This document shows, piece after piece, positions 40,531 to 51,180 of a stretch of DNA of 64,000 nucleotides. Each line of letters starts with the position of its first letter. The first letter of the stretch is position 1. This DNA comes from Muribaculaceae bacterium (GTDB lineage Bacteria; Bacteroidota; Bacteroidia; Bacteroidales; Muribaculaceae), in assembly GCA_029057985.1 (NCBI GenBank), contig JAIDYR010000011.1, positions 1-64,000 on the forward strand, given 5' to 3'. The notes below the pieces were generated by a model. The model worked only from the letters and a program-made list of their open reading frames with translations, did not search any database and had not been told where the DNA came from. Made by a program: the position numbers and the translations under genes.

Positions 40531-41520
40531 GTGGCCCGTCCTGTAATAAAATTCGCAGGTCAGATGGAGATCCCTTTTGACGAATTTAAGCCTGCTTCAT
40601 CCCGGAAAGAGCCGATGACGGTATCGTCCGGGGATGGGGTAACGAACAGCGTTTTTCCCTCCAATGACAACCCGGCGACCAGAGTGTTCAATTATATATC
40701 GTTCGGATCCGGTTCGAGCGGTAATTGCTGTTATGTCGGCACTAAACATGGCGGTTTTCTCATAGATGCCGGAGTAAAGGCGGATTTCGTTGAGACGCAC
40801 GTTAAGGCCAACGGTTTGAAATGGGAAAAGATAAAAGGGATTCTCCTGACGCATGATCATGCCGATCATGTCAAATATGCCTATACATTACTTCGGACTC
40901 ATAAGCACATGCGGCTCTTCTGCACTAATCGTGTACTCAACGGTCTGCTACGCCGTCACGGCATCTCCAAGCGCATTAAGGATTACCATGTGCCCATATT
41001 CAAAGAGATCCCTTTCAAACTCGCAGGCACTGAAATCACGGCCTTTGATGTTCCGCATGACGGGACTGACAATATGGGCTTTTCTATCAATTATGATAAT
41101 CGGAATTTCGTCATCGCCACCGATCTCGGCGCCATTCCCGAACGGGCACACTTCTATATGAGTCGGGCTACATACCTTGTGATAGAGGCTAATTACGATC
41201 TCCCGATGCTATTGTCAGGTCCCTATCCGGAGTATCTGAAAGCCCGTATCCGTACCGATCGCGGCCATCTTGACAATGTAGCTACTGCCCGATTCCTGCA
41301 AGAAATCTGGAATCCCGGATTAAAATATATCTTTCTATGCCATTTGAGCAAAGATAACAATACTCCCAAGAAGGCTCTGTCAGAAGTCGCAGACGCCCTT
41401 CAGAAACGCGGCATCCGCATCGGCGCCGGCCAAGAGACTCTCTCTGACCGCGAGGCCGACGTCCAGCTCCAGGCGCTTCCCCGCTTCGAGCCAACCCGCT
41501 GGTACGTCTTCCGCCCCTGA
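40531..41520 (+). CDS. YycJ/WalJ-like metallo-beta-lactamase-fold hydrolase (GTG start)
   Basis: SFGSGSSGNCCYV, LLTHDHADHV, LGAIPERA, NRGHLDN-like DRGHLDN. Confidence 0.85.
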   Translation: MARPVIKFAGQMEIPFDEFKPASSRKEPMTVSSGDGVTNSVFPSNDNPATRVFNYISFGSGSSGNCCYVGTKHGGFLIDAGVKADFVETHVKANGLKWEKIKGILLTHDHADHVKYAYTLLRTHKHMRLFCTNRVLNGLLRRHGISKRIKDYHVPIFKEIPFKLAGTEITAFDVPHDGTDNMGFSINYDNRNFVIATDLGAIPERAHFYMSRATYLVIEANYDLPMLLSGPYPEYLKARIRTDRGHLDNVATARFLQEIWNPGLKYIFLCHLSKDNNTPKKALSEVADALQKRGIRIGAGQETLSDREADVQLQALPRFEPTRWYVFRP

Positions 41521-41565
41521 TATCCGTTTTATAAATCAGTCTTATTTACCCTCTCAAAACAGGAG

Positions 41566-42501
41566 TTAATAGTAAGTGATTTCTCTTTCGGTGATTTTAG
41601 TATCGGGAGAGTCGCTTTTGCGGATTTCGCGACGCGTCCAGTTGCCGTGATTATCGTAAGTGTAGACGTAAGTTTCGCTTTGCTCTGCTTCTCCCTGAGG
41701 ATTGTATTGAATTGAAGAAATCAGATTGCCGTTGGGATCATTCTTCATCACCAGGAATAATATCTTTTTGCCGTCGGAATCAAGTTTATAGACCTTATGA
41801 CCATCGGAAGTATATTCTAACATTAAATTGCTCTCAACTCCACGCCGTTTCTCATAAACAGAGATTGGACGTTCCTCCTCGTCAAAGATTATATCCTGCT
41901 GATAGATCGGGGTTGTCTGCTTCAATCTTTTGAATTTGTAATCGGGGTTTAGAGTAATATTTATGTGGGTCGGATCGCTGTTAGCCGAAATATGTTGACT
42001 GTAGATATTAATCGTGCCATCCGGATTGACAGTCTTTTCGTATGTCTCGGTAAAGATAAGATTGCCATCTCCGTCTACAGCTTTACCCTCTTTTGGCAGG
42101 CCATCGTCATCAAGAATCTGCTCATAAACTCTTCCCGGCTTTCCGTCAGAATCATAGCGCTTCTCAGAGATAAAGGCGTTAGTTTTATTATTAGCAGGAT
42201 CAAATGAGATTTCCTCTTTCATCCAGGCTATTCTATCGCAAAGAGTTCTCATCCCCTCACGATTGTACTCTTCGACCATATCCAATTTCTTTTCGTATTC
42301 AGGGAGGGGTCGGCCCAATCGTTTATACTTTCGGATAGTATCTTCATGAAAATATAATTGTTTCTCTATCTTATATGTTTTTACAGTCTTAACCATACCC
42401 TTCAGGTTCTCATTTTCAGCATCAGACTTTTTAAACGTAAAAGCCGATGCCAAGCTGCAACAAGATAAGACAAGAGCAATTATTAATGCCCAACGTTTCA
42501 T
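41566..42501 (-). CDS. Secreted protein with YD/RHS-like short beta repeats
   Basis: Signal peptide MKRWALIIALVLSCCSLASAF; repeated KRYDSDGKPGRVYE / YDNHGNWTRRE units. Confidence 0.65.
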   Translation of the reverse strand: MKRWALIIALVLSCCSLASAFTFKKSDAENENLKGMVKTVKTYKIEKQLYFHEDTIRKYKRLGRPLPEYEKKLDMVEEYNREGMRTLCDRIAWMKEEISFDPANNKTNAFISEKRYDSDGKPGRVYEQILDDDGLPKEGKAVDGDGNLIFTETYEKTVNPDGTINIYSQHISANSDPTHINITLNPDYKFKRLKQTTPIYQQDIIFDEEERPISVYEKRRGVESNLMLEYTSDGHKVYKLDSDGKKILFLVMKNDPNGNLISSIQYNPQGEAEQSETYVYTYDNHGNWTRREIRKSDSPDTKITEREITYY

Positions 42502-44129
42502 TCTGCTATAAGATTTGGATTATCAGATTCTTTCATGCGTTTGATGACGGGGTCGTCGGAGAGTCTGCGGGTCTTGGTATCGAAGTTGGCCCCGATAAGG
42601 ATTATCTCTTTGCCGCTCAGCCGGTCGGGAAGCCAATATTTGCGCGCCTCTATCTGCTCCATGGCCGCCTGCGCCGTGGAGTCGATCTTGAATTCCATGA
42701 TGAAGATGTAGCGGTCCGTCTCCAGACGGATGTCAATACGGCCGGTGGAAGTCCGCTCCTCCATCTTGCAGTAGAACCCCATCAGATTGAAGAGCAGATA
42801 GACGGCATTCTGGAAGTGACCTTCGGCCGAGCCTTTCTCGCTGTAGGGAACGCCCGCTATCAGCGTCTCCATCCTGCGCATGAACCCCGCGGCATCCCCT
42901 GCCCTTACCTCCTGGATAAACGATTTGATCGAGAACGGACGCTGTATCTCTTCAGGATAGAGATAATAGGGGACTAAGAATTTCAGAAAACTCTGTCGGA
43001 CCTCCCGGTTGGGATAGTCGAGGGTATAGGTCTGGAAGTCGGGGTCGTAGTCCTTTATCGTAAGGTAGCCGGCCTGATAGAGCACCGGTATAGGATTCCT
43101 CGTCATTACGCCCGCTTTCTCAAGTTCGTTCTTGTCTATCTCGCAGGGCGCAAGGGCGGAGATATCCCAGTCCTCGCGCTGCATCAGTTTTACAAGGAAT
43201 CCGGGAGTGCCCGTATCGGCCCAGTGATATCCTAATTCCTTGTTGGCGAAGCTATATAGGAGGCTGAAGGGATTGTAGATGTCGGGTGACTTGGTGGAGA
43301 AATGGTAGCCGTCGTAGTTGACGCGCAGTTCTTCGAGCACTTCTTCGAAGGAGCTGTCGGTCTCCCGGGCTACTGAAAGGATGCCGGGACGGAAATATTC
43401 GAAGAGTTCTTCGGAAGTCACTCCGCAGATGGCGGAATATTCCCGGGTAAAGGATATGTCGCGCAGGTTGTTGAGGTCGGAGAAGATGGAGACTTTCGAG
43501 AAGCGGGCCACTCCGGTCAGCAAGCCCATCTTGATGTAGCCATCCATCGTCTTGAGGTTGGAGTAGAAGGCCTTGAGCAGTGAGCGGTAGGACTCGGCAA
43601 GTTCCGGACGGTCGATGGCGTTCAGCAGAGGCTTGTCGTATTCGTCGACAAGGATCACTACTTTCTTGCCTGTCTTTTCGCAGGCCCGACGTATTATATA
43701 AGCAAAACGTTCCTCGGGAGCACGATCTTTCTTTTCATCCCCATACATCTCTTCCCATACTTCGAGATGAGCGTTGAGTTCCGCTTCGAGTGAGCCTTCA
43801 TCCTTATATTGTCGGTTGTTGAGGTCGAGATGCAGAACCGGGTGGGGATCCCAGTCATCGGTCAGGGAATCGATGGCCAGACCCTCGAAAAGGTCGCGAC
43901 GACCTTGAAAATAGGCTTCGAGAGTAGAAAGCAACAGACTCTTCCCGAAGCGGCGCGGACGCGACAGAAAGTAATATCCGTCATCGCGGATAAGATCATA
44001 GATATATTTTGTCTTATCAACATATACGAACCCTTCGGTCCGAAGTTTCTCAAAACTCTGAACCCCCACCGGATACTTTATCTGCATATTTTCCTTGACC
44101 ATATCGCAAAGGTAATACTTATTTGCCAA
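42498..44129 (-). CDS. AAA-ATPase_like / PD-(D/E)XK nuclease-domain protein (start likely 44105)
   Basis: YFLSRPRRFGKSLLLSTL Walker A-like, VVILVDEYDKPLL Walker B, C-terminal GRIDIRLETDRYIFIMEFK nuclease motif. Confidence 0.92.
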   Translation of the reverse strand: MANKYYLCDMVKENMQIKYPVGVQSFEKLRTEGFVYVDKTKYIYDLIRDDGYYFLSRPRRFGKSLLLSTLEAYFQGRRDLFEGLAIDSLTDDWDPHPVLHLDLNNRQYKDEGSLEAELNAHLEVWEEMYGDEKKDRAPEERFAYIIRRACEKTGKKVVILVDEYDKPLLNAIDRPELAESYRSLLKAFYSNLKTMDGYIKMGLLTGVARFSKVSIFSDLNNLRDISFTREYSAICGVTSEELFEYFRPGILSVARETDSSFEEVLEELRVNYDGYHFSTKSPDIYNPFSLLYSFANKELGYHWADTGTPGFLVKLMQREDWDISALAPCEIDKNELEKAGVMTRNPIPVLYQAGYLTIKDYDPDFQTYTLDYPNREVRQSFLKFLVPYYLYPEEIQRPFSIKSFIQEVRAGDAAGFMRRMETLIAGVPYSEKGSAEGHFQNAVYLLFNLMGFYCKMEERTSTGRIDIRLETDRYIFIMEFKIDSTAQAAMEQIEARKYWLPDRLSGKEIILIGANFDTKTRRLSDDPVIKRMKESDNPNLIAE

Positions 44130-44197
44130 TTCTCCAAAATCCGGGATTCGATGCTGTTATTTTGCTGAGTACTCTTACGTTGATTACACTCACGCTA

Positions 44198-44806
44198 TTA
44201 ATCTACGGAAGAATCTGCACTGGATTGGCGATCGGTCTTGCGGAGGATGATTTTAAGTAGAGGTCCTTCGTCGCCTTTGGGGGTTTTGGCTGTCTGCTGT
44301 TCGATAATTAGATCTGCGTTGCCTGCGGGATAGATAGTCAGGTTATCTTCCGTCCCCTTCTTGGAATCATCTGCGGTCAGAATGGGGGCATCATTTATGT
44401 CCAGAGTTTGAAGTAGATACTGCACCAGTTCGTCAGGGAGCAGATCACCTAAATATAGATTGCGTATTATGACGGAGTTTTCGGAGCGAACCTCCACGTC
44501 CCATACTCCGGGAGACCCCATCACGTCGGTATAAAGTGGCCTGCCATTGCCATCGGTCATTACTCCCGTGTAGTTGTAATCTACTGAATCGAGCTTCTCT
44601 CCGACATTGATTGCATCGATAATCGAGCGTACGGTCATCGCGATGTCATGATCAGCATGAAACTCTTCGACAACCGGCGCCTGCTTTGCTGTATCATCCG
44701 TTTTTTTGTCTGATGAAATATTACATCCTGAAGTCACCAAAGACAAAATTATCAGCATTATTGCCGAAGAAAAAAATAAATTACCAAAACAAAATACTTT
44801 ACGCAT
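44198..44806 (-). CDS. Hypothetical lipoprotein
   Basis: Signal peptide with lipobox LVTSGCNISSD. Confidence 0.65.
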   Translation of the reverse strand: MRKVFCFGNLFFSSAIMLIILSLVTSGCNISSDKKTDDTAKQAPVVEEFHADHDIAMTVRSIIDAINVGEKLDSVDYNYTGVMTDGNGRPLYTDVMGSPGVWDVEVRSENSVIIRNLYLGDLLPDELVQYLLQTLDINDAPILTADDSKKGTEDNLTIYPAGNADLIIEQQTAKTPKGDEGPLLKIILRKTDRQSSADSSVD

Positions 44807-44827
44807 TTCTAAAAACTTTTATTGCGG

Positions 44828-44865
44828 AAAGCCCTGCTCCCTATTGATTTCGGGAGCAAGGCTTT
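44828..44865 (-). terminator. Intrinsic terminator downstream of POT transporter gene
   Basis: AAAGCCcTGCTCCC...GGGAGCAaGGCTTT stem. Confidence 0.65.
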
Positions 44866-44899
44866 ATACAGATTTTATTGGATGTAATCGGATTGGTAG

Positions 44900-46450
44900 T
44901 TAACCTTGGGGTTCGTCGGTGACACGTTCGAGCCAGTTGACCATCGCCAGCATGGCGCCCATGGAGATGAAGCAGACAGCCGCAAAGACTACCCAAGCCT
45001 GCCATATAGGACATGCATTATAGATAAGCGGACCGATCCAGAGCAGGAGGTTGCCGACGGCAGTAGCGCCGAGCCAGAGACCCTGACAGAGACCCTGAAG
45101 ATGCTTCGGAGCAACTTTGGATACGAACGAAAGACCGAGCGGAGAAATAAACAATTCGGCTACTGTCAGGAAGAAATAGAGCAGAATAAGCACCCAGGGC
45201 CCGGTCTTCGCGGCTTCACGCTCTGCGATAGGCATATTGCGGAAAGCTTCTCCGGAGGGGAACACATCTATAGCGCAGACCACAGTCAGGAAGATATATG
45301 CTACTGCTGCGAGTCCCATGCCGATAGCAATTTTCTTCGGAGTGGATATCACTTTGCCTTTGCGGGCCAGAGCCGCGAAGTACCACATGATAACCGGAGT
45401 AAGCAGAATCACAAACAGAGGGTTCAATGCCTGCCAGATTTCGGGAGCTATAGAGTCTGTTTTCACGAAGTCGCGGGCGAAGAGGGAGAGTGAAGTGCCG
45501 TTCTGATGGAACGAGAACCAGAAGAAGATAGCGACACCCAGCACTGCGAAGAGCGCACCCATACGCTGACGGATCTCCTTAGCCATGGCTTTTTTCTCCT
45601 CGGCGGAATATTTTACTGTCTCAGCAGCAACTTTCTTGGCCGGAGTGGGGAGACCTTTCTTGGTGAAGAGGAAGATGCAGAGGGAAATGAGCATAGCGGC
45701 AACCGAAGCAATGAAGGAGTAGTGGATACCCTCATTGAAGATCTTCAGATATTCGGAGCAGAACGCGCTGATTTCCGCTGAGGAAGATGAAGCCGAAAGG
45801 TTATGGCCTACTTGCGAAGCAAGAGCGTAAAGGTTATTGATATTTTCCATGCCCATGTTGTCTGTCACACTCAGATATTGATGGCAGAGAGCCGGAAGGT
45901 CGGAGTTATAGACAAGATTATGCACGTCAAGCCACCATGAGCGGAGCATCGGGGCTACAAACGGAGCGATCAGACCTCCGATATTGATGAAGACATAGAA
46001 AATCTGGAAGCCGGAGTCGCGCTGTGCGGCATACTTTGGATTATCGTAGAGCTGTCCGACGATGGCTTGCAGATTGCCCTTGAAAAGACCATTACCAAAA
46101 GCGATCAGGAAGAGAGCGGAGCAAGTGAGAGTCAGAAGCCAGGCAGTATTCTCGGCGGTAGCAAAGATTGGAATAGCGAGCACGATGTAACCAAGGGTCA
46201 TGACACACAGGCCGGAGATGATTGTGCCCTTATAATTTTGGGTACGGTCGGCAATCAGACCGCCTACGAGCGACAGGATGTAGATGCCGGCATAGAAGAA
46301 AGAATAGACCATAGTAGAGGTCTCCTCTTTAAGCCCGAACTTGGAGCAAAGAAACAATACGAGCACGGCATTCATGATATAGTAGCCGAAGCGCTCGCCC
46401 ATATTGCTCAACGCGGCCGGGATAAGGCCTTTGGGTTGATTTTTAAACAT
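44900..46450 (-). CDS. POT/PTR-family proton-dependent oligopeptide transporter
   Basis: MFS with LSNMGERFGYYIMNAVLVLFL and GNGLFKGNLQAIVGQLY. Confidence 0.9.
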   Translation of the reverse strand: MFKNQPKGLIPAALSNMGERFGYYIMNAVLVLFLCSKFGLKEETSTMVYSFFYAGIYILSLVGGLIADRTQNYKGTIISGLCVMTLGYIVLAIPIFATAENTAWLLTLTCSALFLIAFGNGLFKGNLQAIVGQLYDNPKYAAQRDSGFQIFYVFINIGGLIAPFVAPMLRSWWLDVHNLVYNSDLPALCHQYLSVTDNMGMENINNLYALASQVGHNLSASSSSAEISAFCSEYLKIFNEGIHYSFIASVAAMLISLCIFLFTKKGLPTPAKKVAAETVKYSAEEKKAMAKEIRQRMGALFAVLGVAIFFWFSFHQNGTSLSLFARDFVKTDSIAPEIWQALNPLFVILLTPVIMWYFAALARKGKVISTPKKIAIGMGLAAVAYIFLTVVCAIDVFPSGEAFRNMPIAEREAAKTGPWVLILLYFFLTVAELFISPLGLSFVSKVAPKHLQGLCQGLWLGATAVGNLLLWIGPLIYNACPIWQAWVVFAAVCFISMGAMLAMVNWLERVTDEPQG

Positions 46451-46501
46451 GCTTGAACGTTGTTGTGTTAGTTTGGATATTATGGTATTAGGAATTATAG
46501 A

Positions 46502-46933
46502 CTATCCTGCGCTTTCGAGAGCCTTGAAGGCCCGGGCATAGTTGTGCAACTGCTTGACCATCGCTACCAGTCCATTGGAGCGGGTTGGCGAAAGATGACT
46601 GCTCAGTCCGATCTTATCAATGAAATAGAGGTTGGAATTCAGGATTTCGTCGGGAGTGCGGTGATTGAGTACCTTCATCAGCAGCGAGACGATACCTTTG
46701 ACAATCATCGCGTCCGAATCGGCCTGGAAGTCGATATGCCCGTCATCTCCTTTGCGGGCGGAAATCCATACCCGGCTCTGGCAACCCTCTATAAGGTTCT
46801 GAGGAATCTTTTCCGAATCCGGAAACTCCGGAAGGGTATTGCCTAAGTCGATTATATATGCATAGCGGTCCATCCAGTCCGTGAGTTCTGAAAACTCTTC
46901 TATTATTTCGTCTTGAACTTCATTTACGGTCAT
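46502..46933 (-). CDS. sufE: SufE-family protein
   Basis: IPQNLIEGCQSRVWISA SufE cysteine motif; LSPTRSNGL. Confidence 0.92.
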   Translation of the reverse strand: MTVNEVQDEIIEEFSELTDWMDRYAYIIDLGNTLPEFPDSEKIPQNLIEGCQSRVWISARKGDDGHIDFQADSDAMIVKGIVSLLMKVLNHRTPDEILNSNLYFIDKIGLSSHLSPTRSNGLVAMVKQLHNYARAFKALESAG

Positions 46934-47000
46934 TTGACTCTCTTTTTATGATTCAATTACAAAAGTAATTAAAAATTTCCTAATTCCATAACGAAGCAAA

Positions 47001-47038
47001 GAAAAAAGCCGCTTATTTTCGTATAAGCGGCTTTTTTC
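47001..47038. terminator. Intrinsic terminator, bidirectional appearance
   Basis: GAAAAAAGCCGCTTAT...ATAAGCGGCTTTTTTC. Confidence 0.85.
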
Positions 47039-47051
47039 AAGGTTGAGGTTA

Positions 47052-47447
47052 TCAACCACGATATTTTGAAGTGATGGATTGAGCGATTTCCTGCATTTTC
47101 TCAGGGGAGGGGTTGGCGATTTTATTATGGAAGTCCATGTCACCTTCCTGTTGCAGGGGAATGAGGTGGATATGGGCGTGGGGAACTTCCAGACCAATCA
47201 CCGCCATGCCTACTTTGCGGCAGGGAATGGCATCCTTGATCGCTAGGGCTACTTTTTTTGCAAATTTCATCATCTCGCCTATGCGGTCGTCGGAAAGATC
47301 GAAGATGTAGTCGGTCTCCTCTTTGGGCACCACCAAAGTATGGCCCCAGTTGACCGGATTGATGTCAAGGAAAGCAAAGAAGTGGTCATCTTCCGCTATT
47401 TTGTAGCAGGGGATATCGCCTGCGATGATCTTGGAGAAGATAGTCAT
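47052..47447 (-). CDS. HIT-family protein
   Basis: TIFSKIIAGDIPCYKIAEDD and HAHIHLIPL. Confidence 0.95.
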   Translation of the reverse strand: MTIFSKIIAGDIPCYKIAEDDHFFAFLDINPVNWGHTLVVPKEETDYIFDLSDDRIGEMMKFAKKVALAIKDAIPCRKVGMAVIGLEVPHAHIHLIPLQQEGDMDFHNKIANPSPEKMQEIAQSITSKYRG

Positions 47448-47450
47448 AGA

Positions 47451-47912
47451 TCAGATCTCGATTTTTATGATTTCAAACTTCATCTCTCCTGCAGGTACCT
47501 GGCAGGTGACTACGTCGCCTACCTTATGGCCGATGAGTGCCGCCGCAATTGGAGTAGTGGAGGCGAGCTTATTTTCACGGAAGTTAGCTTCGTTTTCAGT
47601 GACAATCGTGTAGGTCACGACCATGCCGTTGGCAAGATTCTTGATGGTCACTTTATTTAGTAACTGCACCTCGTCAGTGTTAAGCTGGGAGTCATCGATT
47701 ATGCGCGCGTTGGCCACGAGTTCCTTAAGCTTTGCTATTTTCATTTCCAGAAGGCCCTGAGCCTCCTTGGCAGCGTCATATTCTGCGTTTTCGGAGAGGT
47801 CGCCTTTGTCGCGAGCCTCAGCGATAGCAGCTTTGATAGCAGGACGCTGAGCCTCGAGTTCGGCGAGTTCCTGCATTTTTTTGTCGTATCCTTCTTGTGT
47901 GAGATAAGCCAT
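47451..47912 (-). CDS. greA: Transcript cleavage factor GreA
   Basis: EARDKGDLSENAEYDAAKEAQ, ALIGHKVGDVV. Confidence 0.96.
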   Translation of the reverse strand: MAYLTQEGYDKKMQELAELEAQRPAIKAAIAEARDKGDLSENAEYDAAKEAQGLLEMKIAKLKELVANARIIDDSQLNTDEVQLLNKVTIKNLANGMVVTYTIVTENEANFRENKLASTTPIAAALIGHKVGDVVTCQVPAGEMKFEIIKIEI

Positions 47913-48026
47913 GGTTGTAAGATAGATAATGGGCAGAAGAGGGGGTGTAGTCCGTCTTGCCCTGATTCAACATTTTAAGTTATTATTCTGCCTTCGGCCG
48001 ACAGAATTCATGATCAGAAAGAGGTT

Positions 48027-48174
48027 AAAAAAGAAAGGAACCCTTTCCCATCATCAATTTGATTCGCGGGAAAAGACCCTTTGAGTGTCGCTCCTTAAGG
48101 CGCGACCGAATAATCTTTTTAGTCCTCTTCTTTTTCTGACTGCAAAGTTACAAAATATTTTGCTTTTTTCCAAA
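48027..48174 (-). promoter_or_regulatory. greA leader with promoter and possible attenuator
   Basis: TTTG-N20-TAACTTTG (rc 48174..48143), GAAAGG-gtt-CCTTTC-TTTTTT hairpin, alternative CTTTTCCC:GGGAAAGG pairing. Confidence 0.45.
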
Positions 48175-48255
48175 TTTCGCAATATTACCGGTCTGCCCGG
48201 TCATATCCCAGCCGCAAACGTATCATCTGTATAGATCACTTCTTTTCCCGTTTTC

Positions 48256-49560
48256 TTATTTTGTTTTTCGGGTAGATTCAAAATGGAAAAGATCGCGGTA
48301 TATGATGTCGGTCGCTCCGAGTTTGGATGAAATATAATCCTTTGATTTAATGCCTCTTTCGCGTAATTCTTCAGGATGAGATATTAATCTGTCGGCTGTA
48401 GCTTCGAAGTCCTGACGGGAATCGACTGCCAATCCGCCTCCTATCGTCTTCATCTCTTTGGCTTCTATGAATTTGGAATGATTTGGTCCGTAGAAGACCG
48501 GGATGCCGTAGACAGCAGCTTCGTTGATGTTGTGCAGCCCTGCTCCGAATCCTCCTCCGACGAATGCCACGTCAGCATATGAATATGCCGAAGCAAGCAG
48601 TCCGAAGCAATCGATGATCAGTACTTTTTTCCTTTCTAAAGTTTCAGGATTTTTCTGAGCCTCACTGAGCAATATCCCTTCTCCTGAGAGCTTCTCGAGA
48701 AGAAGTCTTAATCTTGCATCATCGAACTCATGGGGGGCGATCACTCCTTTTATTCCCTTTGTCTTGCGAAGCCAGTCGAGATATATGTCTTCATCTTCAG
48801 ACCATGAACTCCCGACCATAAAAATTAGATTCCTTTCGCTCTTTGCCCAATCTTTAGAGAAGCGTTGTTCGGAGGTGCCGCAGAAACGATCGAGTGTCGG
48901 GTTAGGTTTTACGGTTCGCATAATATCGGTCACCCGGTCAAAGCGTGTGTCGCCCGCGACAGTAGTGTTTCTGATTCCGATCCCTTCCAGAAGATTCCGA
49001 CTCCCTTCGTCTTGGATATAAAGATGTGTGAACGCTTCCAGAGCTTTGCGGTAGACGGAACCATAAGGCTTGAAAAAGAGTTGACTTTCACGAAATATTC
49101 CGCTGATCAGATAGGTGGGGATTCCTCGCTTCCGCAATTCCGAAAGATAATTTAGCCAGAACTCATACTTGACGAATATGGCCATTGCCGGGTTTGCCAA
49201 TTTAAGGAATCGCCTGACATTGCGTGGAGTATCCATCGGAAGATAGCATACGCAATCGGCTTCTGCATAGTTCTTTCTTACTTCATATCCGGAGGGGGAG
49301 AAAAATGTAAGAAGAATCCGGAAGTCGGGATTATCCCGATGCAGTCGCTCGATAAGGGGTCGGCCTTGTTCAAACTCACCCAAGGAAGCCGCATGGATCC
49401 AGACTGTCTTCCTCCCTTCGGCATTTTCAGAGAAACTTCTGAGTTTAGCCCATGTCTCTTTCAAGCCGGCGTCGAGATGACGGGCCTTTGAATTACCGGT
49501 CAGGGAGGCCAGACGCACTCCCTGCCGGTAGCTCCATATTCCTAAATCATAAAGTATCAT
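48256..49560 (-). CDS. waaA: 3-deoxy-D-manno-octulosonic acid transferase
   Basis: [59 protein letters not shown]. Confidence 0.93.
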   Translation of the reverse strand: MILYDLGIWSYRQGVRLASLTGNSKARHLDAGLKETWAKLRSFSENAEGRKTVWIHAASLGEFEQGRPLIERLHRDNPDFRILLTFFSPSGYEVRKNYAEADCVCYLPMDTPRNVRRFLKLANPAMAIFVKYEFWLNYLSELRKRGIPTYLISGIFRESQLFFKPYGSVYRKALEAFTHLYIQDEGSRNLLEGIGIRNTTVAGDTRFDRVTDIMRTVKPNPTLDRFCGTSEQRFSKDWAKSERNLIFMVGSSWSEDEDIYLDWLRKTKGIKGVIAPHEFDDARLRLLLEKLSGEGILLSEAQKNPETLERKKVLIIDCFGLLASAYSYADVAFVGGGFGAGLHNINEAAVYGIPVFYGPNHSKFIEAKEMKTIGGGLAVDSRQDFEATADRLISHPEELRERGIKSKDYISSKLGATDIIYRDLFHFESTRKTK

Positions 49561-51086
49561 GCTTCCGGAGCGGGGATATTCTCGATTGCACGACGAATGC
49601 GTGCAATTACCTCTTCTTTAGGCATGAGTTCGGTAATATCAAACATGTGAGGACCCTTACACTGTCCGACAACCGCCAGCCGGAAAGCGTTCATCACGTT
49701 GCCAAGATGATATTCCTTGGATGCGATCCAGTCGAGCACAATCCTCTCGGCATTGGCTGAAGTCATATCGTCGATACCCTCCAGCACTCCGATTAATTCT
49801 TCCATTATAGCCGGAGTCTGAGCGCTCCAACGCTTTTTTACATCCTTGGGAGCATATTCTGTAGGAGCTTCAAAGAAGAAATAGCCTTGTTCCCAGAGAT
49901 CGGGAATAAGATTGGCGCGGCCTTTGACCATGCCGATTGCTTTGGCTACGTATTCCTTATCGAATCCATCGATGCCTTTCTCTTTGAGAATCGGTATGAA
50001 GAGATCGGCGAGTTGGTCGTCGGGAGTAGTCATAAGGTATTCATGGTTAAACCATTTCCCTTTATTATAATCGAACTTCGCTCCTGACTTCGAGCAATGG
50101 TCGAATGAGAATTTCGAGATCAGCTCTTCCATCGACATGACCTCAGAGTCGTCGCCGGGATTCCATCCGAGGAGAGCCAGGAAATTGACTACAGCCTCGG
50201 GCAAGTAGCCTTGTTCGCGGTAGCCTGAAGATATGTCGCCCGATTTCGGATCATGCCATTCGAGCGGGAATACCGGGAAGCCGAGTTTATCGCCATCGCG
50301 CTTCGAGAGTTTGCCGTTGCCTACGGGCTTGAGGAGGAGCGGGAGATGTACGAACTCGGGCATCGTGTCCTTCCAGCCGAAAGCTTCATACAGCAGGACA
50401 TGGAGAGGCGCTGAGGGCAACCATTCTTCGCCGCGGATCACGTGGCTGACCTTCATCAGGTGGTCGTCGACGATGTTGGCAAGGTGATAAGTCGGCAGAT
50501 CATCGGCGCTTTTATAGAGTACCTTGTCGTCAAGGATATTCGAATTGACAGTCACTTCTCCGCGGATTCGGTCGTTGACTCTGACGAGTTGATCCGGTTC
50601 GATCTTGAATCGTACGACATATTGATTTCCGGCATCTATAAGACGCTTTGTCTCCTCTTCTCCCAGAGTCAGGGAGTTACGCATTGAGCCGCGCGTGTGG
50701 GAGTCATATTGGAAATTGGGATGCTCTTCGCGGGCTTTGGCAAGTTCTTCAGGAGTGTCAAAAGCAATGTAGGCCTTGCCGGCGTCGAGAAGACGCTTCA
50801 CGTATTCCCGATAGATATCCCGGCGTTCCGACTGCTTGTAAGGTCCGAAGTCGCCGCCTTCGCGCACTCCTTCGTCGATGCCTATGCCGAGCCATTTAAG
50901 GGACTCATTGATATAATCCTCAGCGCCCGGGACGAAGCGGTTGCTGTCGGTATCTTCGATGCGGAGGATCATGTCGCCGCCGTTGGCGCGTGCGAAGAGA
51001 TAATTGAAGAGGGCAGTGCGGACTCCTCCTATGTGGAGGGGGCCTGTCGGAGAGGGTGCGAAGCGCACACGTACTTTTCTATCCAT
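49557..51086 (-). CDS. gltX: Glutamyl-tRNA synthetase
   Basis: [45 protein letters not shown] (KLSKR). Confidence 0.97.
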   Translation of the reverse strand: MDRKVRVRFAPSPTGPLHIGGVRTALFNYLFARANGGDMILRIEDTDSNRFVPGAEDYINESLKWLGIGIDEGVREGGDFGPYKQSERRDIYREYVKRLLDAGKAYIAFDTPEELAKAREEHPNFQYDSHTRGSMRNSLTLGEEETKRLIDAGNQYVVRFKIEPDQLVRVNDRIRGEVTVNSNILDDKVLYKSADDLPTYHLANIVDDHLMKVSHVIRGEEWLPSAPLHVLLYEAFGWKDTMPEFVHLPLLLKPVGNGKLSKRDGDKLGFPVFPLEWHDPKSGDISSGYREQGYLPEAVVNFLALLGWNPGDDSEVMSMEELISKFSFDHCSKSGAKFDYNKGKWFNHEYLMTTPDDQLADLFIPILKEKGIDGFDKEYVAKAIGMVKGRANLIPDLWEQGYFFFEAPTEYAPKDVKKRWSAQTPAIMEELIGVLEGIDDMTSANAERIVLDWIASKEYHLGNVMNAFRLAVVGQCKGPHMFDITELMPKEEVIARIRRAIENIPAPEA

Positions 51087-51180
51087 TGGTATTTTTTATC
51101 TTCGTGTTTATTCGGTTATAGGGTTATTTGGTTGTGACGGCGCAAGCGCCGCTTGCGGCTGACGGATTATTGTGAGGTTA

